Positions 34,769-46,518 of a stretch of DNA of 64,000 nt are shown one piece after another (position 1 is the stretch's first letter; the number at the start of each line of letters is the position of its first letter). The DNA lies in contig CM034541.1 of NCBI GenBank assembly GCA_020002185.1, positions 25,085,402-25,149,401 of the forward strand, read 5' to 3'. The DNA comes from Paraescarpia echinospica (lineage: Eukaryota > Annelida > Polychaeta > Sabellida > Siboglinidae). Both the position numbers and the translations under genes were made by a program. The notes under the pieces were generated by a model. The model had not been told where the DNA came from and made no database searches. It saw only the letters and a list, made by a program, of their open reading frames with translations.

Positions 34769-36124
34769 CAGCCCTCTAAGTTGCGACTGAATTGGTCGCA
34801 TATGCAACTGTTTTTTCTCTTTGGCGACTGATACATTACGTGCGGTTGCTCTCTGGCGGCCGCAATGAGTCTGTAATAACTGATCATGCGTTGTCATTTG
34901 CCGTTTCATAAACCACGTGTTGTCGTTTCTCGGAAACACCGTAAATGATACTGACTTTATTGGCGATATTTTGAAACAAACATGATTACTATGCAACGGT
35001 ATTCGTTTATTTTGGTGGATTTATGATGCAGGATTTTTAATACGCGCAAGGCAAATTGCTACGAAGTGTCATGGCTCCCGTGGTACCTCATGTCAACCGA
35101 CGTAAACGGGGATGCAAGCAGAAGGCGCTAACGTAAACCATTTTGCGATTGTTGTTTGGCTGTCCGATAAGCGCACTGAAAACATGTTGCTAATTAAATG
35201 TAGTTATCACATTCTTAGAACACATAAGTGTACATATTCCGGTTTCGAATACAAAACTCCAAGGAATAACAACAGCCTAGGTTACGCTGGATCAAAATGA
35301 TATAGTCCACGTTTGGTAGTTGAAATTCTGTTGGATGGCGTCATAATAGTTGAACAAAATTGTCAGTGAAACAGCATCATTGATTTAAACATTCATAACT
35401 GTTAATATGACTGCTTGTGTAATTTACATTAGTTGACTTATATATTAAGCCCTGCTGCATTAGAAACAACCAGTCATTTTATGTTATAGGAATTATTTTA
35501 TTATCTAAATTAATTAAATTAGTACTATGTAGATGCACAGATCATAACAGTGTGATGTTTTAAATATTTGACAGAATGTATTATTTCTCAAAGTTAACTT
35601 TGAAATAAAATATTACTTTTCTGAACAGAAATGGGCTTCTTTTTCACTTTAAACAGGAATTTCGTCATTTGACCCGGAAAATGCGTCATTTGACACAGAA
35701 TTGGTCTTTTTCTGAAACAGAAAATCTGTCACTTGAAATGGAATTTGTCTTTTTTTTAAACAGAATTGAAACAGAATTTGCCTTTTTTTAAACAGAAAAT
35801 CAGTGTCCCTATACATACATGTATATTTATTGTAATTATTGGTAATTTCAGGGATTCCACATATGACTGTTATTAATTTGCCAGTGTACCATGTTATAAT
35901 GCATAAAGTTAGTATCTGGCCACATATTCATACATGTTTTAAATATATTTATATATTTCAAACGGAAGTCTGTGGTTAATTTGGTTTAAATTTGTACTGA
36001 AAACACAATTACACACATCCGCACACATAATTACTTGGCTCCTACTTTTTAATTTTAATTTGGCTCCTAAAAACGTAGGTAGGAGCCAGTTGGCTCCTAG
36101 ACAAAAAGTGAACTTAGAGGGCTG
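34769..36124. mobile_element. non-autonomous hAT-like element with 14-17-bp inverted ends
   Basis: The left end CAGCCCTCTAAGTT and the complement of the right end are identical (CAGCCCTCTAAGTT). Flanking 8-mers (GTTGTAAC, GTTAAAAA) match at five of eight positions, perhaps a decayed duplication. Inside are self-similar stretches (GAATTTCGTCATTTGA type, about 35640-35800; TGGCTCCTA repeats near 36040-36105). No transposase seen. Confidence 0.55.
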
Positions 36125-36788
36125 GTTAAAAATATTTCTGACTGATATCTGTGTACATGCTTAGAAATTAGAAGCCAAGGGAAAAGATACATAATCTGTG
36201 TTATTTTCTGAGGGAAAGAAATACAGACTACCTGGTAGTAATAGTATAGCAGTCATAATCATGATCTCATGACATTGCAAAAAAGTGCCCGACAATGACA
36301 TGCTTATCTAGTGTATTTTGAAAGATTAGTTGTAAAAATAAACTTGTAGACAAGTATACATTTCAAAAGTTGGAACCATGAACATAAGAATTTTATTGGA
36401 TATTGCAGTCGGATAGTACAGCTAAGTTAGCATATTTCCTTGTTATAGTGGGTAAATTGTTGCTGGTACATATTATGTTAGTAATTTACTGTAGTAATTA
36501 CATTTGATGATGTTTGTGAAATTTAGATTGTCATTAACTTAAGGCCACACACAACATGTGAAATGGTGTCTTAACCATTTTTAACAAAAATACTAAAAAT
36601 GAGATTCTGTCAGATTCTGAAAGCTTGTATGTTTACTGTCAATAAAGTTCATTTTTTTATAACAATTACCTCTAAATCACTTACTCATGGATTAAATGTG
36701 GTGATATAGATATATCAAGAAAATCTTAATCCATTATGCAATCTTTATAGACCACTTTCTCAAAAATATGATTTCTGCGAAAAGGATA
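36125..36788. other. intronic spacer
   Basis: AT-rich, no exon or repeat boundary seen before the Tc1 target TA at 36789. Confidence 0.4.
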
Positions 36789-36790
36789 TA

Positions 36791-38178
36791 CAGTCATTTG
36801 CAAAAGTTTAAGACCAGGCACGATTTTTAAGCATTTTATGGTATGGCATCAGATTGCATCAGATAATGTCTGGATTGCATCATCCTATTTGGGCCTTGAA
36901 GCAATACGCCTAGTCAGTACTTCCAGGTCATTTGTTTGCTGCTGTCAGTATCGATTAGGTGTTTTTCAGTTTTGTCTTCATCCCTGAAATGGGCAAAAAA
37001 TCGTCTTTGACAGAGGTTCTAAGGGCACAAATAGTGACTCTACATGGAGAAGGATATACGGAAAGAGACATTAGTGCTAAATTATGTTATTCCAAGACAG
37101 CCGTGCACAATGCCATCGTCAAATTCAATACTGATGGCACATTTCGTGACAGTAAAAGGAGTGGCCGTCCACAGAAAACTGCGCTCAGGGATGACCACGC
37201 AATGAGACGCATCATGGTGTGCTCGCCAATGAGCTCATGCAAGAAAATTCGGGCTGCTTTACGCTTAAACAGTACGGAAATAAGTCTCAGTACTGTTTCG
37301 AGACGTCTCAGCAAGGAATTTGGGCTCAAGTCCCGCAAGCAGGCCCGGAAGCCACGCCTGACACCTGTGATGAAAAAAAAAGAGACTGGACTTTGCCAGA
37401 CGACATCGCCACTGGACTCTCGCGCAGTGGAAGAAAGTGTTGTTCTCAGATGAATCGACCATGCAACAGTTTATACCTCGCAAGAGGCACGTTAGGCGGC
37501 CAGTAGGTAAGCGATTTGATGAGAAATATACAGCAGCCACAATGAAACACCCGCCAAGTCAGATGATTTGGGGTGTCATGTCATGTTTTGGCCCTTCTGG
37601 TCTGTATTTTATTCCACCTAACACCACTATGAATGGACCTAGATACGTGGGGTTGCTGAAGGAGAAGCTGAAACTGCATATGGACATCCACAAATGTACG
37701 ATTTCCATGCAAGATGGCGCTCCTTGTCACCGATCCAAGGTAGCCACTGATTTCTTCAAGAAGAACAAAATCTCTGTGCTGGAATGGCCTGGGAACAGCC
37801 CAGATCTAAATCCCACTGAGAACCTGTGGACTATAATGAAGGATAAGGTGGCAGACAAACAACCATCAAGCGCTCAAAACTTGAAACAAGCTATCAAGGA
37901 CGTTTGGGTCACCAAAATCACCCAGGAGTACTGCGAATCTCTGGTTTCTAGCATGCCATATCGCATCCAGGCGGTCATTGACACCAAAGGACGCCACACT
38001 AAATACTGAAAAGTAGAGACACTGACACTTTTGGACGACATAAAGTTTCGTATTATGTTGTACTACGTTTATTTGGCGAAATAAACTGATATAATGTTAT
38101 GTGAAGGCCAAAAAAATCATAGTTTTGTCAAATTTCGTCAAAAAATCGTGCCTGGTCTTAAACTTTTGCAAATGACTG
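36791..38178 (+). mobile_element. Tc1-like DNA transposon
   Basis: 1388 bp with perfect 38-bp terminal inverted repeats beginning CAGTCATTTGCAAAAG, flanked by TA on both sides (36789-36790, 38179-38180), the Tc1/mariner target duplication. It holds a transposase gene broken by one base. Confidence 0.95.
36989..38009 (+). pseudogene. Tc1 transposase, DD34E, single-A insertion
   Basis: Starts at MGKKSSLTEVLRAQ. The N-terminal half carries paired helix-turn-helix DNA-binding regions (GYTERDISAKLCYSKTAV; ISLSTVSRRL) with GRPQKT between. The catalytic residues are D in FSDEST (about 37449), D in MQDGAPCH (37713) and E in NPTENLW (37818), the last two 34 residues apart. The end is GRHTKY. A run of nine A at 37373-37381 shifts the frame; one base fewer would keep it open, so this is homopolymer slippage or a sequencing error. 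Otherwise the gene looks nearly intact. Confidence 0.9.
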
Positions 38179-39611
38179 TATCTGCGAGTAACACTAACCA
38201 AATAATGTTTTGAATGTTGCTTTCCGCTTAGTCTTCACAGTTATAGAACACATTATTAAAATCATCAACATTCTCAAAGTTATATATCAGTATCTTACTA
38301 TCTGAACATTGCAAAAAACAAGATTCACAGTAGTGCACTGCATAGGCCCATAATTTTAGCCCTAGCCCGGCCCGCAGTTAGCAGTTAAAGTCCAGGACTG
38401 CAGAATATCTCAAGCACTGGCCCACAAACTAGAATTGAAACCTGATCCCGGCCCAAGCCCAACCTTGGCCCTTCCGTGGGTGAAAAATGGGTAAGCCATT
38501 GTCATATAGAATATGGACTCCATGGAATATGTACCCCGGGATATGAATTCTATATATAGAATATGTACCCCCCTTTACTATACTAATATTTAGCGTGTAT
38601 CTGTTTTTTATTACGCTGTATAACATTACTCCAGGATGTATGTCCCTATATGTGTATATTTTAATTTAAACTGAAATTTAATTAATATTACAATTACAGA
38701 CTGTTGTTAATTAATGGGAGATAAATAGTATCCAGTAATCATAATATGCAACATAACAAATGAAAGCTGAAGAGCCTGACAATATACACATAATTATATA
38801 CTATATTTTGTAGATAGAATAAATTAACTAATTAGTTAAGCTAATTAGTTAACATAACTATTGCATTATAACAATTATGTTTTAACGATGTTGTATTTTA
38901 AGCACCTTTGAACAGATTTTTACATCCAGAGAGGATGGAGGTATACAAATAAAATGTATTATTGTTAAGCATAATTAATTAAAGGAAATAAAATAAGGCA
39001 TTAACTAAAATCCTTTTTCCATGTGTACACACAGTTTAACCTTGTATGTAACATTTGACAACACTAAAAAAATACAGAAAAATACATTTGTAGCATAAAT
39101 TCGATTTTAAACCCGTCTGTGTAGCGATTCCCGCGGAAAATAAAATTTAATGAGCTAGGCGATCACGTGGTATCAGGGCGTCACTTATGACCCACACTCG
39201 CATCAGGCCGACCCTTTCCATGCATTCAGAGCATGTTTTATAAGTATAGCTTTTGGGTCGAAACGAGCGTCAGAATGAGTTATTGTGCAATATTCCGATG
39301 AAATACAAACACTAGTCATCATAGAGGAACAAGCAGTTATCTTACCGTTCCACATGAATCAAATTTTATTCAAAACAATGAATGCGAATGTGCCTACAAG
39401 TCGACTAGGTTTCGCCGAGTTTGGGCTCGTTTTCAGAATAATTATATCGAATGCAACCAACGAGAGATAATCTACACCAATAAACATACATAGCAAACAT
39501 ATATCGTATCCAGCTACAGAAAGTAACGTATATAATCTCACAATATCACTAGAATATCGATGTATGAACAAGGAGTTGTATCATAACAACTTAAATCAGT
39601 GAGTGAATTTC

Positions 39612-39706
39612 AGTCGGCCCTGCTGGCTCAGTTAGTAAAGGCGTTGGTTCCTTAGCATATATTTTGCAATCGAGTGACGTCGGTTCAAACCCCACACCAA
39701 ACCGTT
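39612..39706 (+). repeat. tRNA-like SINE head
   Basis: Box A-like TGGCTCAGTTAGTAAAGG and box B-like GGTTCAAACC, with a stretched middle that cannot form a normal anticodon arm. Flanked by AT-rich sequence. It is more likely a SINE or tRNA pseudogene than a working tRNA. Confidence 0.5.
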
Positions 39707-40746
39707 GATTTTTTTACACTTTTTGGTTTATGTTTTCGCGAAGTAATATAAACCAAATCATTTTTATACTATGATGCACTGTTTGTAAATATTTTGGTAG
39801 TAATTATTTATTCTCCACAAAAATGAAAATATGGTAATTATATATAACGCGATGTTTCTAAATTTTATTTATCCAGACAGATCACCATTTGTTTTCACAT
39901 ATATAGTTACAATATATTACCGTACAATATATATACATTTAATAAATTATATATCCATTACATTATATTTGTTTGGATGAATAAAATTTAGAAAAAATTA
40001 TACACATATTATTGTAAAGACAAATGTCCCGAAATTATATTGTAGTAAGACAAATACACAATAAATGCAAGTGTGTATCAAAATTACAGGGAGATATGTA
40101 TTCTATAGGGGAGGTATATATTCTATTATAGAATACATACCCTGGAGTATATATTCTGTGGGGATATGAATTCTATCTTACACCGGCATATGGCCTGCTA
40201 AGAATTGGAGACATTCTGGCAATATATCTGCAGCGTAGCTTACGTGGGACTCAAGGGTGCTTTGAAAGCAGTTCTCCTGCCAACTATCCATTTCACATGA
40301 GCCTATGGGTTTGGGGGATATTTCAATTCCCTGTCACCCACTATGGACTGTCCAGCACTCTCTAGACTGACAGTTATCAGACGTGTATGAATTAGCACAA
40401 ATGGCAATGTATCAGTATAAGTCTTACAACAGAGAATGTAGACGCTGTCCAGAGAGTACTAGACAGTAGACACAGTTGGAAACTACCAACTTTATACACT
40501 GGTAGGGTCAAGGGGTGACAAGATGTAAGTTGAAAGTGGTAACACAACAGCACTAGCAAATCAGTCTCTTCTTCAATGAGGATAGTGTCGATTTTTGTCT
40601 GATGAGTTCAGTGTTGTCTAATGATCATTACTTTAGTATCCTCTGCATGAAAATGACAGCACTCTGCTTTCTCAAGCTCATTGCTCAGTAAGTTGATGAA
40701 TATGTGATTGCTTTCTCTGCTGGCCAAAAAACTCCTCCTTTAGGAA

Positions 40747-40911
40747 GAGGACCTTGCTGATCAGCCGCCTTCCACAGCATCATCTGAAGATGTGCCCTCC
40801 GCACATAATCTGTGGGAGGCAACGCCATCATGCGCACTGGCTTCCCTGTTCTTTCTCCCACCCTCACCTTCAGATGATGCTGTGGAATCGGCTGATCAGC
40901 AAGGTCCTCCT
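40747..40911. repeat. inverted repeat with ~45-bp arms
   Basis: AGGACCTTGCTGATCAGCCG...CAGCATCATCTGAAG (left) is complementary to CTTCAGATGATGCTG...CGGCTGATCAGCAAGGTCCT (right), about 75 bp apart. A second small hairpin, CACCTCCCA / TGGGAGGTG, lies at 40925-40953. Confidence 0.75.
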
Positions 40912-42884
40912 CATTTGGACATTCACCTCCCATGCAGTTTGTGTGGGAGGTGAAGGACGGTATCCCGTCACCCAGCTTTGACATTGGACCCTCGGATCCT
41001 CCAGGTCTGACTGATGTCATAAGCTGTGATGCAAAGCAGAGAGCAAGGCATGCAGCACTGACGGTTGCAGTTGTCATGGCAATAATATGTCATGTACCAT
41101 CTATTGTGCATGTAACGCTGGCGATAGGTGTTGTAACCCTCTCACGATATGTAATATATTTTAAATGATTGCACCTAAAAATGTATCTTTTGGCATCAAC
41201 ATTACGGCTCTAAGTGATATAGGTCTTATTGGTTTTGATGGGTGCCATCTTCAAAAATGGCAGATATATGAATGTTAGCAAAGGTCATGTGTAACATCTT
41301 TGAAATTGCTGATCACAATTCTACACATTAACATAGACATGTGTGACATATTTGGTACGATATTTTGTGAAATTTGTTTTGACGACCGCCATCTTTAAAA
41401 AATGGCAGATCCGAAAGTCGGAGAAGGCCAAACATAACATATTTGGAACCTCTGACTTTTAAAACCCATGTTTTGATACCAATATTAAGGTTGTAGGTGA
41501 CGCAGTTGTTAAGATATGTGAAAATGTGATTTGGCGGCCGTTTTGTAAAATGTCTGTCATTTTGTCAAATGACTGCCATTTCTTTAAAAAGAAATACAAA
41601 AATTGCCACCTCAGATTTTCTGCTGACTGAAACACTGTAGATGACATTTGTAAAAAAAATTACTTTTGGCAAGCAAATTGCACGGGAAGACATGGTACAC
41701 TGCACTATATTGAGAATTTGACACTTGTATGCATGCAACCACTTTCAACTATATGGATTGATAACTATTTATCCTGTGTTGTGCAACAATATTACAACGA
41801 GATTCAGTGTGTTTTCTGTTGTTGATTGTGCTATTATTTTTATAGGGCATAGACAATAGATGCGAATCAAAGTCATTGGAGATATGATTAAAAATTGCAT
41901 TGGAGATAAGCATGTGATAAGATCCAACATGGCCGATATCTGAAAGTTTTATGAAATGACAAACATGCAGCCATTATATACATCTGGTGATGTGTTTATC
42001 TAAAACGTTGACCTTGAAAATGTTGGTTTTGACACCACTTTTATGACAATATCATGCATAGTTGCAAAGCTATTGAAGAAAATAGGTATTTCAGTAATGA
42101 AGGCCCTAATTTGCATATTTGAATAAATGCTCTAGGTTGTCCCGAGGGCATCCAAGTTGAATAGCTTCAGGGACCCCATGGGATAGAAAATCCACCAAAA
42201 CATTATACTATAGAGCATCCATTTATTCAATTGCAAATGAACTGAGTCAACGTTAGATCGCAATGCCACCCCCCCCATTGCAGCTAAAAATCGGGGTTCA
42301 CTGTTTAAAAGCGATTGTTCACATTAGTATTTAACAATTTATACTTATTATATATCGCTGGGTAGATTAATCCATTATCTTGCCAATGGTTTGCAAAATG
42401 TGTATGAAATATGCAAAGAAAATATATATCACAGCCTAAATAACGCCTACCCCTACATATCAATAAGCCAAAACGTCACTGGCAACGACTTTTGACCACT
42501 TGTCATTGTCGTCAAAAATGACAATGTTCCACCACATGGATTGCGGTGGACTTTTTTTCTGGTAATGTAGACTTATAGTACTAACTAAAGACACTGTCAT
42601 AATTACTATTGCAATTTGTTTGAGGTTGACCCTCTTGGGCACAGATTGATAGGACTAATGATGGTTAATCATGATTTGATTTTCTCTGTAAATCTCTAAA
42701 TTAAACATCAGGAAATGGCTGGAATTTATGAGGCAATTGGTGAATTAGACCTGTGGGTGTGTTCAAGCATGCAAGGTTTCAGGTGGCAACTTAAATATCC
42801 ATTAAAATTAATAATCTGTTTAATTAATATTAACATTAATAATCTGGACTTTTTGTAGTGCTATTTTTTATTATGTTAAGGCTC

Positions 42885-43160
42885 GGCCCAGGCATGATCC
42901 GGCCCATTAACACTAGGCCCAAGCATGATCCGGCCCATTAACACTAGGCCCAGGCATGATCCGGCCCATTAACACTAGGCCCAGGCATGATCCGGCCCAT
43001 TAACACTAGGCCCAGGCATGATCCGGCTCATTAACACTAGGCCCAGGCATGATCCGGCCCATTAACACTAGGCCCAGGCATGATCTGGCCCATTAACACT
43101 AGGCCCAGGCATGATCCTGCCCATTAACACTAGGCCCAGGCATGATCCAGCCCATTAATA
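42885..43160. repeat. 31-bp minisatellite, about nine copies
   Basis: Unit GGCCCAGGCATGATCC followed by GGCCCATTAACACTA, head to tail with a few substitutions. Similar GGCCC-rich sequence flanks it and also occurs near 38360-38470. Confidence 0.9.
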
Positions 43161-43576
43161 CCAGCAATATTTAATATTTTTAGCCCTGGCCCAGCCCTGC
43201 TAGCAAATATAAACCTAAGCCCAGCTCAAGAAATGTCGTAGAGGCTTGTGGTCTGCAGGCCGGCTCTGAGCCAAAGCTCAACTGCAACAGGGGACTATTT
43301 CACAGCAGAATGTATACTGAACATGGATTTGCAAGAATTATAGTTACCCAGTCGATATAGTAATATGTATCCAATAAAGAACGATAGTGTTTTCTAAATT
43401 TGCTAATAGTAATTTTGTTAATATTGTTTTTCAGATGTTTCTGTTTAGTCATTTGTAGGTGTAATGTGGACTCAACATGTTCTTGTGTGTACTCTAATAC
43501 ATGCAACATCCCATGTAAATTCTAGCAGCAGGCTAAACGAAATACAATTTACAAATGTAATTCTACCCCTTTCCAG

Positions 43577-43966
43577 ATGTCTCCAAACCATCTAAGGATA
43601 AGTCTACGGCATGAGACGAGAGCAACGCAAGACACAGTGGCATCACTGTCACAGGATGTTTCATTGTTACAGGGTGTTCCACTGTCACAGGGTGTTCCAC
43701 TAACACGGCGTGCTCCACTGACACGTATATTAGAGACAAGACAGCCCACCTACAGGCATCCTGGTGAAGGTGTGCTCAGCAAGGCTGCACAAACATCCAG
43801 GCACTGGCGGGAGAAGCTAAAAAAGGACCCGCAGAAATATGCAGACTTTCGAGAGTATGATCGTTTGCGTTGCAAGCTGTACAGAGAGAAGCTGTCGAGG
43901 GCCAAAAAAGAGAGGGCACGGGAGCGTCTGATGGGCAACAGGGAGAGAGAGAAGGCAATGCAGTGA
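43577..43966 (+). CDS. alternative last exon with a basic helical domain
   Basis: The acceptor CTACCCCTTTCCAG precedes 129 open codons in phase 0 (starting MSPNHLRISL) and a stop, matching the shared donor. Residues about 28-50 hold short repeats (VPLSQG, VPLTRR, APLTR). The C-terminal half is strongly basic and helical: HWREKLKKDPQKYADF then RLRCKLYREKLSRAKKERAR. A pattern like WREKLKKDP-KY-x(n)-R-K occurs in invertebrate proteins with zinc fingers and may bind DNA or RNA; that is my recollection, not a confirmed match. The basic charge suits a DNA-contacting tail in place of the zinc fingers of the other exons. Confidence 0.55.
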   Translation: MSPNHLRISLRHETRATQDTVASLSQDVSLLQGVPLSQGVPLTRRAPLTRILETRQPTYRHPGEGVLSKAAQTSRHWREKLKKDPQKYADFREYDRLRCKLYREKLSRAKKERARERLMGNREREKAMQ

Positions 43967-44385
43967 TTGCAGGCCAGTGATCCTAGAGGCTGTATATGTA
44001 TGCCGTGATGCGACAAACAAGACATGACGCATCAAGGCAGGAAAAACAGAAAGAAGTGGAAAGTACTGGAAAGAAAGCATTGAGTACACGTGATATCTTA
44101 GTAGAAAAGATGACTTCTGGAGAAACCAACAAATTGAGAGAAAATAGCAAGAATTGAGCACACATGAGAACCTTGAGACAAGTACACCATGTGCCACTGC
44201 ATCACCACCAAGTGTGGCTGACCCAACAGACAAGCTCTCTCTCAACAGCTAGTGACTGTTGTGAGGTGAATGCAGGAATTTCTGGATGACATCAAACAAA
44301 TTGAATATACCGAGTATCTTCCAGTGTCTAGTGTCAGAAGTGTTGGCATTGGTTTCATGATCCAGTCATTCAGGTCTCACTGTTT

Positions 44386-44700
44386 ATGCATGACTTTAAA
44401 CATGATTTATTACCCAAGTCATTTACAAATTTTGCTATCAAAAATACTCTAGACAAAAGTATACGAATAACCAGACAATGCAACCTTCTTGTTAAAGAGA
44501 CACGTAGAACACATTTTTCATCTAAGCTACCTAAACATAATTTCACAAGAATCTGGAACAATATAAACGAAAAAATAAGAAACACTAAACACAGGTTAAA
44601 GTTTAGACGCATGTTGTGTAACTTCTACTTAAATCCATATCTTCGTCAAGTGAATTGTTTAAATCCTAGATGTTCAGAATGTAATTAAACTGATTAAATG
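44386..44700 (+). pseudogene. C-terminal fragment of a LINE reverse-transcriptase ORF
   Basis: Opens as FKHDLLPKSFTNFAIKNT and ends with WNNINEKIRNTKHRLKFRRM, FYLNPYL and a C-x4-C-x2-C end. The W-N-x-I...IRN...FR-x-L pattern is typical of the extreme C-terminus of non-LTR retrotransposon ORF2. The rest of the ORF is absent (5' truncation). The element's 3' end is probably near 45740, after AATAAA at 45717. Confidence 0.5.
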
Positions 44701-44859
44701 AAACTCTACCTTTGTTTGTAAGTCTGTTACTGTTCTTACACTATTTTGTTAACCAAGTACAGATGTTTGGATCGCCTCTCTATTCATTTACATATATTTC
44801 AAGGGATCATAATTCTCAGTTCGTTGTCATATATCAACAGCACATACTATATGTTAAAT

Positions 44860-45507
44860 AAGGGGATGCGATGGTCAGAGCATGAACAACTTTTTCAGAT
44901 TTTTTATCGTGTAGAAATATTATTCAACGATATGTTTGCTAGAGTATACATTGGAAAACATATCTGCAAAGTTTTGTTCATCTAGGTTACATTTTAGAAG
45001 TTGAACTGTGTGTACCAATATACCCAAACTTTGAATGCGATTTATGCAGAAACATGTTTTTCCCTTCACCTCTTGTCTTCCGTGTCACTTATCTGAGCTG
45101 TTACTTGACAGAACTGCTTGAAACTTGCCACAGTGTTTCTTGAAAACTGTTAAGTAATTTTTCTGAAAACATTGCCTGGTTTTTGCATAATGGATTTTGA
45201 ATGTAAAATTTGCCCTCCATTTTTCCAAAAAAATAATCTAACATTTCAAAAATTCACCAAAAAAACATTTTTTGAAATATCGAAAACTCTTGACAATTTT
45301 TATTGGGATACTATGGAGTAACAACACACTAAATTTGGGCTGTCTATGTCTAATGGTTACTGAGATAAGTGGAACGAAAGTTTAGTCCAAGATGGTCACC
45401 ATACCGTGGGAAAATCCCCAAAAAAAATTCTGAAAAAAATCCACACTGTTTCTAACCATCTAAGTTCAATAATAAGAAAAAAGTGCTCTGACCATCACAT
45501 CCCCTTA
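44860..45507. mobile_element. MITE with ~25-bp inverted ends inside the LINE tail
   Basis: The left end TAAGGGGATGCGATGGTCAG and the complement of the right end TAAGGGGATGTGATGGTCAG differ at one base. 648 bp, no ORF. TTAA-like bases at both borders could be the target site. Confidence 0.65.
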
Positions 45508-46334
45508 ATATTATATAGTACGGAGGTGGGCTGGTGATGAATTTGAGTGAGTTGTTTAACATGGTTTTGACGATTGTTATGATTGCAATCATAGAGTAAT
45601 GATAATCAAATGGTGTCACTGGAACACGGCTGTTAGCCAAGTGGCATCCATACAATGTAACACATTTCCATTTGTATGACATGTATGTGTTAACTGTATG
45701 TTACATTGTTATTTTGTAAATAAAGTTACTTACTTGCTTACTTCATATCCATGCCTTCATCTACAGGCACCTAGATATGAAGAAATAATTGTCACATGTA
45801 GTCAGTGAAACACCTTATTTATGTAGATCAGATAAGCTGTGTTATACATAAATTAATAAAAGTTAGCGTTGTCAACGACATCACATCGCGGCTTGACTAG
45901 TGCAGTTTGTTCGTGTACGTAAGACTTCTGCAGCAACATTTTGACACATCAAGACTGGTGTACTATGGTTTGAAACACCACAAACAATCTTGGATCTAGC
46001 GTTATATTACCGTATTTGACCACATTATCGCCCATGGGCGATTAGGTCGAGATTTTCTAAAAATGGGGGGTGGCGGTTATGCAGGCAAGGGCGCTAACGT
46101 AGATCCGCATTATCACCCCCTCCCACGCAAAAATGATCCAAACAACATCAACTTAAAAAGCGGGTGTACGAGATAACAACTGGACTTCAATCAGCACGAG
46201 GTTTCACAAACCATTTGTACTATATGAAGCGATAATTGAAATACGAAACATTGTCTTTGACGGACGTCTGATGAAAATCATGTAACTCTAAACTGTCTTA
46301 CAACATATGAATAACTTTGTAGATATTTGTGCAC

Positions 46335-46518
46335 AGTGCACTGTCGATAATTCGAACTCGCATAAGCCGATTTTCGCTTAGTTAAGTCGATCTTTTTCCT
46401 CAGTCTCGGGCATATCAATAATACTAAAGGGCGCTAAAACAGAGGCCAAGATAAGTGGAACTTCTGATAACTAGAAGTACCATGGGACGATGGAGGTTTG
46501 ACTTATCCAGAGTGCACT
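46335..46518. mobile_element. small MITE with pogo/Tigger-like inverted ends
   Basis: The left end AGTGCACTGTCGATAATTCG and the complement of the right end AGTGCACTCTGGATAAGTCA agree at 16 of 20 positions. Total 184 bp, no ORF. Assignment to the pogo type rests on the GATAA-TC-AAC style end only. Confidence 0.5.

Larger units (their letters stand above)
38181..43576. other. long intron with repeats
   Basis: No exon found. Contents: related AT-rich repeats at 38500-38580 and 40090-40180 with GGATATGAATTCTAT; a SINE-like head at 39612-39706; a hairpin at 40747-40911; several short hairpins of CCATCTT...AAAATGGCAGAT type at 41245-41410; a 31-bp minisatellite at 42885-43160. It ends with the acceptor CCCCTTTCCAG at 43576. 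Confidence 0.5.

Noticed and set aside
39612..39706. Functional tRNA gene
   Set aside because: The interval between the two boxes is too long and unpaired for an anticodon arm; SINE or tRNA pseudogene preferred.
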